DNA of 64,000 nt, taken from the NCBI GenBank assembly GCA_030141605.1, contig JAQGDQ010000776.1, positions 33,670 to 97,669 on the forward strand. Direction: 5' to 3'. Shown in pieces: positions 12,826 to 24,787 of the stretch (positions are counted from its first letter, which is position 1; the number at the start of each line of letters is the position of its first letter). This DNA is from Tubiluchus corallicola. Taxonomy: Eukaryota > Priapulida > Priapulimorpha > Priapulimorphida > Tubiluchidae. A program made the translations under genes and the position numbers. Under the pieces are notes generated by a model. It saw nothing but the letters and a program-made list of their open reading frames with translations, ran no database searches and had not been told where the DNA came from.

Positions 12826-12960
12826 TATGTATGTATGTATGTATGTTGTATGTATGTATGTATGTATGTATGTATGTATGTATGTATGTATGTATGTATG
12901 CATGCATGCATGTGTGTAATGTATGTATGTCTGTCTGTTGGTCTGTCTGTCTGTCTGTTT
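12826..12960. repeat. (TATG)n / (CATG)n / (TCTG)n microsatellite
   Basis: A tetranucleotide array that changes from TATG to CATG to TCTG motifs, directly next to the 3' LTR. 12961-13660 after it is AT-rich, without recognisable features. Confidence 0.95.
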
Positions 12961-13660
12961 ATATCTGACCGTTTGCGTTGAAATGATTTTTTGTGCTTGT
13001 GAAAGTTGAGAGTTGCTTCCGTCAAGACATACAGTAGACTAAGTTAATTTGCAATCGAATATGACTGTTTATTTTACAATACATTGTAAAGTCTTTCTTG
13101 TTCTTTACTTTACAAATTAAAAATACCAACAAATTGTTAACATAATTTTAACAATTCTACATAATTAAAGTAAACAAAATAAATAACTTAACTTGTGAGG
13201 TGTGTGCTGTACTTTGTATAACAATTAAGATTACTTACAATAATTATTAGTATACGTTCTTATTGTAGTAACTGCTCTGTTTAACAATAATACGACGTAC
13301 TTTAGCAATTACTTACTATTATTGGTATTCTTTATTGCTAAAATGTTACATACAATGTAAACGTGAAATTAAAATTATATTTACATTAAAATTTGTATGT
13401 AACCAGTTTAGAAAAAGCAAACGTGTCATTATTATAGGCCTACACAACCAAACTAATATACATGTAAAAACTAAATTATATACAAATATTTAGAAAATTA
13501 TAAAATTTATGCAAAGTTCACTATGCAAAAACATTAAGAGCTAAATTAAATATATATAAACATGATTACAAGCAGTTGAAAAATTTTGGAACATCGAATA
13601 TTGCTCTTTGTTTTTTGTAAATATCAGTTACTACAGTAACCGTTAATTGTAGGATCGTTA

Positions 13661-14043
13661 CGACGTCACTCATTGCCATTATTACGTCACCTAATGCCAT
13701 AGCTACGTCACTCAATACTATTACTACGTCACTCATTGCCATTAATACGTCACTCATTGTCATTATTACGTCACTCATTGTCATTACTACGTCACTCAAT
13801 ACCATTACTACGTCACTCATTGCCATTGCTACGTCACTCTATACCATTATTACTTCACTCAATGCCATTACTACGTCACTCAATACCATTACTACGTCAC
13901 TCAATGACATTACTACATCACTCTTTTCCATTGCTACGTCACCCAATGCGATTATTACGTCACCCAATGCCATTGCTACGTCACTCAATACCGTTATTGC
14001 GTCACTTAATGCCATTATTATGTCACTCATTATTACGTCACTC
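13661..14043. repeat. 21-bp minisatellite with repeated ACGTCA sites
   Basis: About 18-19 units of 21 bp, of the form TACGTCACTCAATACCATTA. The hexamer ACGTCA (TGACGT on the other strand, the half-site of the CREB/ATF element) is intact in about 15 units and changed by one base in four (near 13852, 13915, 13999, 14020). The block reads open in several frames only because 21 is a multiple of three. Confidence 0.95.
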
Positions 14044-14168
14044 GTAACTCAGTTTTTATGCTTTTCAAAATTCTAATAACAATATTATGACAAAATAATT
14101 AATAACATTTTTATTAGCCTTATGCAGAAGTAGGTAAAAAATATTTTTGGGGAGTATATGCAATAAAC

Positions 14169-14191
14169 TCACACACACACACACACACACA
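14169..14191. repeat. (CA)n microsatellite
   Basis: About 11 CA dinucleotides in AT-rich DNA. Confidence 0.9.
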
Positions 14192-14486
14192 TCAGACTTT
14201 TAAAAAATATTTTTACAACTGTCGTCACACGAAATGGTGCAGTAAATGATAATTTGTCATTTGACTGAACATTATAACTTTAACGTACTCGTGTTTTTTT
14301 TCGTTTCTTATCATACTGCAAGACTTGGAAAAAATGGGTAAGAATTTTCTTAATTATATATATATGATCTCTAGGTAATTGATGATACTGATGAGGTACC
14401 TCAAGCCAAAACAAATTGTTAAAATCTTAAAGTCTGAAATTGGTATGTATGCATTACTGTATTCAACAATGATACTTTGATTTACC

Positions 14487-14929
<443 letters not shown>

Positions 14930-15027
14930 AACAATGATAATGATAAAGATAATGATAATGATGATGATAATAATTATAATATACTACAGTACTTGTAGTA
15001 ATAGCAGTAGCAGTACTTGTAGTAACA

Positions 15028-15253
15028 GCGGTGCGCCAAAATCGTTTTGAGAATCTCAACTGCCGTCTTCGTTTCAAGATTCAAGCCACATTTCTTCCCT
15101 CTTGTGCTTATGAAGAACCGGTTGTTCCTTGGCGTTAAAAAGAGACGGGTCCGTTGACGATGTAATAATAATAATAAACACATCACCATCATTGTCGTCG
15201 TCATCGCCATCGTCATAGTCGTCATAATCATCCTCATCATCATAACAATAAAA
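15028..15253 (+). repeat. Short dispersed repeat copy 2 plus mixed triplet tract
   Basis: AGCGGTGCGCC, TTTTGAGAATCTCAAC, TTTCTTCCCTCT and GACGATGTAATAATAA match 14487-14700 in order, with the internal duplication missing. From about 15165 to 15253 the sequence is a mixed ATC/GTC triplet tract. Confidence 0.6.
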
Positions 15254-15333
15254 CGTCAAACACCGAATCATCAGGTACTCTATCTTGTTAAACACCTCTG
15301 CTGGTTTGGTATCTGATCTCGATGATTAACTAC

Positions 15334-15386
15334 AGTAGTAGTAGTAGCAGTAGTAGTAGCAGTAGCAGCGGCAGCACAGCAGCATC

Positions 15387-15466
<80 letters not shown>

Positions 15467-15491
15467 GCAGTAGCAGAGCAGAGCAGCTAGC

Positions 15492-15590
<99 letters not shown>

Positions 15591-15718
15591 TAGCAGCAGC
15601 AGCAGCAGCAGCAGCACAGCAGCAGCAGCAGCAGAGTGCAGCAGCAGCAGCAACAGTAGTAGTAGTATTACTGCAGCAGCAGCAGCAGTAGTAGTATTAC
15701 TGCAGCAGCAGCAGTAAT
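15334..15718. repeat. CAG/AGT triplet expansion
   Basis: About 385 bp of CAG with interspersed AGT and AAC. The longest pure CAG run (about 25 units) starts near 15391. It is open in several frames on both strands, so an open frame is no evidence for a protein. No splice site or conserved neighbour supports coding. Confidence 0.95.
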
Positions 15719-15848
15719 AGTAAAATTAAAGGTCATGCTAAATTGCTGATATTGAAAATGCTAGGTGGCAAATGTCTAACTACAATTAATTTACATTAAA
15801 ACTTTAGTCTTCAAACAAATTATTAAGTCTTAAAATAGCAAACTGCCG

Positions 15849-17875
15849 TTACACACCTTTCTTTTTGGCCGGTCTGTTGATGGTGACCCTGTTGGTGGTG
15901 TTGGTCTCGTTGGTGTTGGTGGCGTTGTTGCTGGTGTTGTTGCTGGTGTTGTTGCTGGTGATGTTGCTGGTGTTGTTGCTGGTGTTGTTGCTGGTGTTGT
16001 AGCTGGTGTTGTTGCTGGTGTTGTAGCTGGTGTTGTTGCTGGCGTTGTTGCTGGCGTTGTTGCTGGTGTTGTTGCTGGTGTTGTTGCTGGTGTTGTTGCT
16101 GGTGTTGTTGCTGGTGTTGTTGCTGGTGTTGTTGCTGGTGTTGTTGCTGGTGTTGTTGCTGGTGTTGTTGCTGGCGTTGTTGCTGGCGTTGTTGCTGGCG
16201 TTGTTGCTGGCGTTGTTGCTGGCGTTGTAGCTGGTGTTGTTGCTGGTGTTGTAGCTTGTGTTGTTGCTGGTGTTGTAGCTGGTGTTGTAGCTGGTGTTGT
16301 AGCTGGTGTTGTTGCTGGTGTTGTTGCTGGTGTTGTTGCTGGTGTTGTTGCTGGTGTTGTAGCTTGTGTTGTTGCTGGTGTTGTTGCTGGTGTTGTTGCT
16401 GGTGTTGTAGCTGGTGTTGTAGCTGGTGTTGTAGCTGGTGTTGTAGCTGGTGTTGTTGCTGGTGTTGTTGCTGGTGTTGTTGCTGGTGTTGTTGCTGGTG
16501 TTGTAGCTGGTGTTGTTGCTGGTGTTGTAGCTGGTGTTGTTGCTGGTGTTGTAGCTTGTGTTGTTGCTGGTGTTGTTGCTGGTGTTGTAGCTGGTGTTGT
16601 AGCTGGTGTTGTTGCTGGTGTTGTTGCTGGTGTTGTTGCTGGTGTTGTTGCTGGTGTTGTAGCTGGTGTTGTTGCTGGTGTTGTTGCTGGTGTTGTTGCT
16701 GGTGTTGTTGCTGGTGTTGTAGCTGGTGTTGTTGCTGGTGTTGTTGCTGGTGTTGTAGCTGGTGTTGTTGCTGGTGTTGTTGCAGGTGTTGTTGCTGGTG
16801 TTGTTGCTGCTGTTGTTGGTGGCATTGTTGGTGCTGTAAAAGAAAATAAAGTTGCAAAATGAGCTGCACATCTAACCTACAATACCTAGATACCTGTGAA
16901 AAAATTCTAATTCTAATTTCTAAACAGCTGCACATCTAACCTACAATACCTAGATAATTGTGAAAAAATTCTAATTCTAATTTTTGAACAGCTGCACATC
17001 TAACATACAATACCTAGATACTTGTGAAAAAATTCTAATTCTAATTTCTAAACAGCTGCACATCTAACCTACAATACCTAGATACCTGTGAAAAAAATTC
17101 TAATTCTAATTTCTAAACAGCTGCACATCTAACCTACAATCAATACCTAGATACCTGTGAAAAAAATTCTAATTCTAATTTTTAAACAGCTGCACATCTA
17201 ACCTACAATACCTAGATACCTGTGAAAAAAATTCTAATTCTAATTTTTAAACAGCTGCACATCTAACCTACAATACCTAGATACCTGTGAAAAAAATTCT
17301 AATTCTAATTTCTAAACAGCTGCACATCTAACCTACAACACCTAGATAGTTGAGTCAGGGTGAGTAGGCCTATATTCCTCCCTCAGCGAGGTAAATTCCG
17401 CGGACAACATGTTGATGATGTAACCAAAATATTGTTGTTTTCGGAGAAAATAAACGATCAGCCTAAAGTCCCAAGGACTTTCACTACGGCTCCGGAGATA
17501 GTAAATGGTAAAAAGAGTTAGTGTTAGACTAGGACTGACAATGCTAATTTTGGTCATCAAGTACGCGCAGTAATCTCTCGGCTGTTCCTAAATGGTGCAA
17601 GTGGAACAGAACTGCTATATTACTTACCTGTATTTCTCATAGAAACCAGCCATGCACGTCTTGCATTTGAATCGCTGGTATTTCTTCAATTTGTGCACAT
17701 TTGCCAAATGCCTTTTCAAATGATCAGAACGGTGGAATCTATATCCACACCGAAGGCACTCGTTCGTTCCAGTGTGATCTTGGTCACAGTTTATATTATG
17801 CGACTGAAATGCATCTTGACTAAAAGTTCGTTGACACTTTGGACACTTCTTCACGGTGAGCATTTTTTCATCCAT
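15849..17875 (-). CDS. C2H2 zinc-finger protein with (NNTS)n repeat tail (predicted, two exons)
   Basis: Exon 1 (17628-17875) begins with ATG at 17873-17875 and encodes MDEKMLTVKKCPKC, a degenerate finger, then a classical C2H2 finger (ECLRCGYRF...HLKRHLANVH) and the start of a third (FKCKTC). It ends at a strong donor (AATACAG|GTAAGT), phase 2. The next good acceptor, TTATTTTCTTTTACAG, lies at 16834 and opens the 12-bp array in a frame reading about 80 tetrapeptides of NNTS or YNTS, stopping at 15849. The joined frame is 1233 nt, 410 aa. If correct, a nuclear DNA-binding protein carries a repeat-encoded Asn/Thr/Ser tail and a truncated third finger. Exon 1 is well supported by the related sequence at 28390-28634. 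The second exon rests only on splice signals and phase; the true partner exon could lie elsewhere or the gene may be broken. Confidence 0.45.
15893..16830. repeat. 12-bp minisatellite, about 78 units
   Basis: Unit GTTGTTGCTGGT with variants GTTGTAGCT and GGCGTTGTT. Being a multiple of three without stops, it is open in all minus-strand frames: TTPA, NNTS and a Gln/His-rich reading. Confidence 0.97.
16861..17350. repeat. 64-69-bp tandem repeat, about 8 units
   Basis: CAGCTGCACATCTAAC recurs at 16925, 16989, 17053, 17118, 17187, 17252 and 17317 (the first unit at 16861 has a variant start). On the minus strand each unit contains TTTTTTCACAG followed by GTATCTAGG, which resembles a splice acceptor. 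The array fills most of the proposed zinc-finger intron. Confidence 0.95.
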
Positions 17876-18534
17876 TTATTAAATCTAGTGGCTACCATAC
17901 ACTGTTGCTACCACAATTGAAGTACAAGCATAAATGTCAGTGATAAGCAGCTTTCGCTTTGAAATGAAAGTTTTAGACGGCCTCAACTTTGCTGCAGTTT
18001 GTTAGGTTTCAGCTCTGAAATGTATTGCACAGCGACCAGCAACGGTAACGCGGACAGCGATCCCAACATTAAAACTCGGAGCTTAGTGCTGTAATTAGCA
18101 CCACCCACCATGCCGCTGGCAAAAGTTGCTTTTACGACCGCTGATCTAAATGCGTCATGCATGGCCTGTAATTGGACATAAATTTTCCTCATCTGAGTTG
18201 GACATATTTTCCGCATCTTCCCTCATCATATGTTATTTTTCATCTTCTTTATATAAGCAAGAGCGTACAATGAAGCGGCGTAACTAAGACGGGAGAGGGG
18301 CGATCCGCCCCGAGCGGCACTTCCCAGAAGGTGGCATTTTGACCAAGAAAAATAAAAAAGTTGATTCTGTCAGAACAGTGGAACAGCAAAACACATGACA
18401 ATTTTATTTTCCACGAAAGTGCTGCTTACAGGGATAGCGAACATGATAAAATTATTGGTAAATTAACTTTTACTATTGTTATTAGTAAAAATTATTCAGT
18501 AATTTTTGAATATATCCATCAAAATCAAAATTAA
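17876..18534. other. Upstream region of zinc-finger exon; nothing recognised
   Basis: A minus-strand open frame (17983-18216, 77 codons) with one hydrophobic stretch lies here, but it matches no family I recognise and has no supporting splice sites. The rest is AT-rich. Confidence 0.3.
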
Positions 18535-18626
18535 AATATCTTTGTTTAGCATAATTACTTGTGGATATGTTAAAGTAATTATTAGACATGCGTTAAACAT
18601 ATCCACAAGTAATTATACCAATCAAA
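18535..18626. repeat. Inverted repeat (long hairpin)
   Basis: ATAATTACTTGTGGATATGT (from 18551) pairs with its reverse complement ending near 18617, with one inserted base. Pairing continues outward with mismatches (ATCTTTGTTTAGC against ATCTTTGATTGGT). Stem about 40 bp, loop about 20 nt. Confidence 0.75.
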
Positions 18627-19059
18627 GATTGTTTTGAAGTAATCACAAAAACCTTTATTTTAAATTCAACAAGGTTTATGAAAGTAAAAGACGTGGCGAT
18701 TTCTTCGCTTCCTATGAACAGACTAAAAACGTGCTTAATTCTGATTGGCTGACCTACTAAATGCATATAATGAAGCCAAGTTTTACAGGCAATTTTAAAT
18801 AAGTACAACCTTAGATTAAAGGGCAGGCAGAGAGAAATCTTCCGAACAAAGACATTTTAAATCACATTTTGATTTGCGACTCTTTACGACACTAATCTCC
18901 ACATTATCTTTGGAATATTTTGACGAAAATAATCGTTTATTCTACTTCATTCAACTGTTACGATGTTCAAAATTTCCCGATAAACATACCGACGTTTTAG
19001 AAGTCACTCCAGAATGGTCCTCAACTACCGTTATAACACTCTTTTTACAATACTATTTG

Positions 19060-19890
19060 GAGAAGCCTTTGAACATCATAACTATCCATCATGAACTTAT
19101 TAAGGATAAAATAATACCTGGCTGGAACGAATTCGTTTCAGAAAAACACAGGCACTTTCGTCAATGTTTTTTAAATTGGTGTGCGGATGGCCAGCCTCTG
19201 AATGGGTTTATCGCTAATAAAATGCGCCTGGCACGTTCAAGCGTTGCGTGAATGCAAGATCCAAGATAAAACAATTGTCGCTGATAAAATTGCGTATAAG
19301 CTTATGAGCTGTAATTCTTATGAATTTTGGGCCATGATAAAAAGAGAAGCTAATACAAAAATCCCTCTGCCTCCTAAAATAGATGAAGTTTCATGCGACA
19401 AGGCTACATATAGGAGAAGCACCACAAAGAGATTTTAAATTCTGTAAATAACGGTGATCTTGCGGCAAAACTAGATGTGAAGTTAAGTAGCAGCATGGGT
19501 GCGTTGAGTTCTTTCACTATGGGAGAAGTGCAAGAGGCCATTTCAAAACAAACTCTGCACGAATTGGCTCAAAATGATTCAATTAAATCGGAGCATTTTA
19601 GCTTTTAGGTATGCTTCACATATGCTGCCAACAGTATTATCGCTTTTATATAGCGCTTGTATCACACATTGTTTTTTGCCTAATTCTCAAATGCTGTATG
19701 TCATAATACCGACTGTGAAAGACAAAAATAAGGAAATTACAGCCAAGAATAATCACAGGCCAATAGCACTATCCAGTGTCGAGTCGAGCAAACTACTATA
19801 AATTTTGTTTTTAAACAGATACAGTAATTCAACTCACCAAGTCAGTTTGGTTACGTGGATGAACTGGGTACCGAAATGTGTTTGTGTGGT
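19060..19890 (+). pseudogene. LINE (non-LTR) ORF2 relic, upstream part
   Basis: The ORF2 protein of a LINE nicks target DNA and reverse-transcribes its RNA. From about 19060 the text matches the linker and early RT of LINEs: IPGWNEFVSEKHRHFRQCFL, ALRECKIQDKT, YEFWAMIKRE, then NNHRPIALSSVESSKLL and SQFGYVDELGTEMC. The reading moves between frames at least near 19226 and 19420 and has a stop at 19799-19801. The text stops at about 19890, where the LTR-like block begins, and resumes near 23698. Confidence 0.8.
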
Positions 19891-22800
19891 GAATAAATTT
19901 ATAAATCGATGATTTTCGATATTTTGGTATAAGGTTGCCTGCCTCCCTGATTGCATGAATAAATTTACAGATAATGCAATAAGAAACTCACTCAGCTGAA
20001 AGCCCGGATTTAATGAACTGTAAACAGCGTAGGTTGTCAGAACTAAAAATAGCGTTTACGTCAGGACACTCTAAGATGCTTAAGATAATTAGCTAACATT
20101 AAGTCGAGACGGATGTACCGTTCATAATGAGCGTTATGCACAAATTGCTAGTAATTAACAAAACTCTGCGAGGTCATTGTTTTTTGAAGAAAGAACACGG
20201 ATACGTTTTACGGGCGTATAATGACTGCGTCTTCAAAACTTGTCCCATAAATTTTGATACCTCATGCGACGTTTTAAATGTTGCATGCTATGTTGCAATT
20301 GTGGAAGGTTACTGCAAGGTTACTCCAACGAAATATAAGCCCCGAGTTCGAATAACTCAGGGCTAGTTCCAGCCAGTACATCTCGAAAAGTACTGGAACA
20401 AGACACGTGCTGTGTGTGTACGGGAAATCACACGGAGGGCTGTTCGATCAACAAGACAACTCCTGAAGTTCAGCGTAGACATCTTTCTGCGTTCCTAGGA
20501 TACTCTGGGCACTGAGCAACGGAAGTCTTATATCAGCTATCGGAATTGACCAGATTGTACTAGGTACATTGGGTCAAATCCGCAGAGTTAAGTAATCTTA
20601 ACATATTGGTAAAACTGAGAATTAACTGTGCATATCGTTAGTAGTTCGTATAAGTTCACATTGTACTATAGTGAGGATAAGTGTAAAGTATACACCTTAG
20701 GTGATAGGAATTAGGAATTGAAGAATTGTTCAGAGAGATACTTTTGGGAAGCTAACAAAATAGTTGTGAGCGTCAAAAGCGCTTAAGGACTAAATCTTGT
20801 AAGATATACTTAAGCCGTAATTATTGTAAATCAATAAAACAATTCTCTTTGACATTTAAAGTGTGAGTTAATGTATGTTATCAGTGTTTAACTCAAGCAA
20901 CACTATTTCCGATATACGAATCTGATTAGTTCGCTTTGAATTAACTATCGTCCATATTGCGGGGGCGTAGCTAGGAAACTTGAGAGATATAGACCTTTTC
21001 TCACAACGCGAAGGTCAAGGTGAAGTTTAGATAAGACGATCATTGCTTACTAGACTGATATCCAAAGCTCTCGGAGTCAGGTGAAGGATTCACCTTATAG
21101 CATTTACGAGTTAAGCGGACATATTAAATTCAATCTATACGATACATAGATTTAAGTCACCTTACACTATATGATCTAGATTAACAGAAACATTAGGCAT
21201 TTTAATTTAAGAAGGTGATATTTGTATACCATAAAAGAAGTTATTACATTCAACGTCAGAGTCCAATACACATGTTATGAATAAATTTCGGAAAATGAAT
21301 TTCGGTAAATATTAATTGAGTTATCAGATGAATTTGATTCAGATGATAAACTCGCGCCTCCCTGACTTTGTCAAGGAAATTTATACAGATTGAATAGGAA
21401 ACTCACCCAGCTGGCGCTAGAATTTAATGAGTTAAAATTGTCACACGATAGTAGAAGGACAGATGTAGAATTCGATAAGACACTGTTGTTTAAGCAGTAT
21501 GCATGCAGAGTAGAAGACAATAAGTAGAAGGTCACTAGCGATTATGTGGTGAATAAATTTATAAATCGATGATTTGGTAATAAATCTCATGCCTCCCTGA
21601 TTTTATAAAATAAATTTATTGATCGATGTAAGAACTCACCCATCTGACACGCCCGGATTTAATGAGCTGTAAAAGCGAAGGTATATCTGTGAGAAATGTA
21701 AGATTTATCGTTTGCTTTAAGGCCACTAGGATGCTAGGAGCAGTTAGGTAATGTTAGGTGTGGACCGAAATGTCATTTGTTATAGCTATATGCATAGTTA
21801 CATATAATTAACAGAAACTCTGCGAAGGTAACTGTTTTTCGTTGAAAAGAGGATTGATAGTCTTTACGGGTGTTGGCGACGTCAAGGACAGGAAGTTCTG
21901 AAGGAACTTGCCGACATAAAGAAATTCGAAGTCCACCCTGCTGACCATAAATCGTAGTCAGGGATATCCGATGATGTCACCTGTCGCCTGATTGCGTGCG
22001 ACGCAAATTACGCAAGGTCAGCTCTTCGGGAATATAAGCTCTGAGTTTTAGGAACTCAGCGCTCTTTCAATCGGACATTCAGTGGAAGAGACACGCTAGT
22101 GTGCGACACGAAGTCACACACGTATCAGAGGAGAATCTGACAGGGAACTGAGACAGCATCGTTCGATTCCAGCGTGGACATTTCTGCGTTCTCAGCGATA
22201 GACTGAGCACTGGACAACGAGAGTCTCATATTATCAACTGGAGTAGACCAAGTGTACGGGGTGCATTGTGGTCAATCCGCAGAGTTAAGTAATCTTAACG
22301 CATTTGTAACTGAGAGTAACTGTGCATAACTGTAGTTCACATGAGTTCACATTGTATCATATTATGAATTTCACATTGTAATGCGAAGAGCACCTTAAGT
22401 GCTATATTGGAGGAATTGTCAAGTGAAATACTTAAGAGACTTTTGGGAGCTATACATTAATTGTAAGCGTCACAAGCGGATAAGGACGAATCGTGTAAAG
22501 CTACCTAGGAGAAGTACCTTTTGTAAACCAATAAAGTTAGTTCACTTTGACATATAACGATTGAGTTTATGTATGATATAAGTGTGTTCAGAGTTAAGCA
22601 ACACTATATCCGTGATACGAATCTGACAGGTTCGCATTAATTAACTAACGCTCGATTGCGGGAGCGGTGCTCGGAAGCTTGAGGGAAGTAGACCTTCACT
22701 CACAACGCAAAGGTCGAGGTGAAGTCTTGAGAGTTAAGATTATCGCTCGATAGACTAATATCTAAAGCCCTCGGAGCCAGGTGATGAAATTGCCTTGCAG

Positions 22801-23670
22801 CAAATAGATAATAAAGCGAACATATTAAATTAAAATACAATCTATATAATATATAGATATAAATATATAAATCACTTCGCACTATACGATCGAGATAAAC
22901 AGAAAACGATAAGTACTAAAAAGGGAAAGTGATAATTAGTTGTCGCGTGCAGGGAAGATAATTAAAAGAGCCAAGGTAGTATCAGTGCTCATCGAACATT
23001 AAAATGAAATCAGAAGTTGTGCCGCCCAGATGGTGCGGAAGAAGTCAAACGGCGGAATTTAGGAACAGTCATTATTGGTTATAAAATCAGAAAGTGAAAG
23101 AGTTAGCCGCTGTCCAGGAGGTAGAGTGTTGCCAGATGGTGCAATACCACGAAGGTCAGACTTTTGAGATATAAACTCAGGAAAAATATTCCAACGACAC
23201 ACAACGGGGTGACGTGAGAGTCACATACGCAAGGAGGGAAGTCTGACAGTGGTTGCTGCCATATCGTGTTGTGTCCGGGACATCTTCTGAGAGATAGAAG
23301 CAACGTTGGCCCAGCGTGGAGGAACAATCTACGTACTTAGCATAGACTGAGCACTGGTGCTACGTAGTCTCGATAGGAAACAGGGATTTGGCCAATAGCA
23401 GTGGTACATTGGCCAATCCGCAAGTTAAGTGTTTTAACTTATCTATTTTGTATTTTGTATCTGATACAGTTGTAACCGAAATGTTGTATGAATTAAGCAC
23501 GTTCAGTGCATCATACCAATATCGTAGATCAGTAAGTAGATAGCATCTTCTCTGGAGCTAGACATTAGTTGTAAACGCCCACCGGCATATAAGGGCAAAT
23601 CTTGTATTGGAACCAGAGGTGATTAAATTGTAAACTGTAAAGTTCAATAAAGTCTATTCGCTAAACTACT
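19886..23670 (+). mobile_element. Composite of three LTR-like modules inserted in the LINE
   Basis: Three diverged modules repeat the same order of landmarks: a head (GTGGTGAATAAATTTATAAA, at 19886 and 21543, with a partial extra head at 21265-21430), a TATA box (AATATAAGC near 20333 and 22033; GATATAAAC near 23170), conserved text (ATCCGCAGAGTTAAG, ACTGAGCACTG) and an AATAAA signal about 480-500 bp after the TATA (20831, 22527, 23646). Modules 1 and 2 also share about 400 bp after the poly(A) signal. TATA and poly(A) at fixed spacing is what a U3-R-U5 LTR looks like. No open frame over 80 codons is present, so it would be non-autonomous (LARD/TRIM-like) or a product of recombination between LTRs. 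Confidence 0.6.
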
Positions 23671-23697
23671 ATAAGTCGTCGGTAAACTACTATAAAC

Positions 23698-23830
23698 TGT
23701 TTCTAAAACTGTTCGATACCAATATGCCCAACATCATTATACGATTATTAGCCTTTTACTACTCTCAACAAACGATGTTTGTGAGGTGGCGAAATTTTTG
23801 CTCTAGCACATTTAAAGTCGCAAAGCACTT
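23698..23830 (+). pseudogene. LINE ORF2 relic, downstream part
   Basis: Reads KLFDTNMPNIIIRLLAFYYS then QQTMFVRWRNFCSSTFKV, typical LINE RT text just before the NGVRQGG motif. It follows the 19060-19890 relic in the protein after a gap of roughly 40 residues, so the two pieces are one LINE split by the LTR-like block, with some sequence lost. Similarity ends soon after 23830. 23830-24640 is AT-rich without features. Confidence 0.7.
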
Positions 23831-24787
23831 TCTGCTTTAGTCTGGCTTTGATGATACACACGTTTTCGATATCGAGTTGACAAACGTGGGACAATATGCG
23901 GCCCAAAATGTGTAATTAAAATCCGTTAAAAGCACGGAATTGAAAAAAAAACAAATTAAAAAATCTGCATTAAAACAAAAACTCTTATTACCATGCTTCA
24001 TTGGATTTTAAGACTTAACTGGATCTCCAAATAGTGCACAAAACATACTGAAAAGTAAACTGTTACCAAACAAATGACTTAGATATTATTTCTATTACAG
24101 CAAATATAATTTGAAAAATCATACAATTTATTTAAACATACAAAAGCGTTGTAATACTGAGTGTAATGAAATAACAGATAATTATAAAATTTACTGCAAA
24201 TACGGTATCGATTGAATAAAAATTTTTGTGAACAATTTCGACTGTGTATGTTTTAAGGCAGTCTGCCTAACAAACTTAAAAGTGATCTTGAGATAATTAG
24301 AGCACGTGTGATAAAGTACAACTGTTCTATATTAATGGTAATAAATGAAATAATACGTGTGTTATAAAAACAAACTATTTTACTAATGTTTGAGTCAACT
24401 ATGTACATATAACACAAGTTATGAAGTGAGAAAAAAGATACAAACAGAAATATTTGTATTTTATACTTGTGCTTGAAAGTTTGTGCAAAAATTAAAGAAC
24501 ACGTAATTTACTGATCACGTTGCTTTAACTGAAAGAGAGAAAATTAAAAACAAACAATAAGCCTTGCATGTGCCTTTTATATTAGCAATATACTCTGTTA
24601 CCCCCGCTTTCCTATGTATGTACCTACATGTATGTCTATCTACTTTTATTGCCAATATATCTACTCGTTCAAGAAATTCCCAACATGATAGAATTATTGT
24701 TCAGTACACTTGCCATTAAGTTATACAGGCACTTGCTTTCAAAAACACATGACAAAATCTAAGTCAGATTTGCAGTTCAGCAATCTT

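Noticed and set aside
13661-14043. CRISPR-like array
   Set aside because: Units are contiguous 21-bp tandem repeats without unique spacers, in a eukaryotic genome. It is a minisatellite.
15322-15717. Poly-Q/poly-S/poly-A protein from the CAG block
   Set aside because: Pure triplet expansion is open on both strands. No splice sites, homology or flanking coding text support it.
15830-16825. Mucin-like protein of TTPA repeats, 331 codons, minus strand
   Set aside because: A 12-bp array without stops is open in all three minus-strand frames. The TTPA frame is not the one reached by the good acceptor at 16834, and its apparent ATG lies within the repeat edge.
20127-20366. 79-codon open frame within the LTR-like module
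   Set aside because: It overlaps the module's TATA region, has no family match and is not kept in modules 2 and 3.
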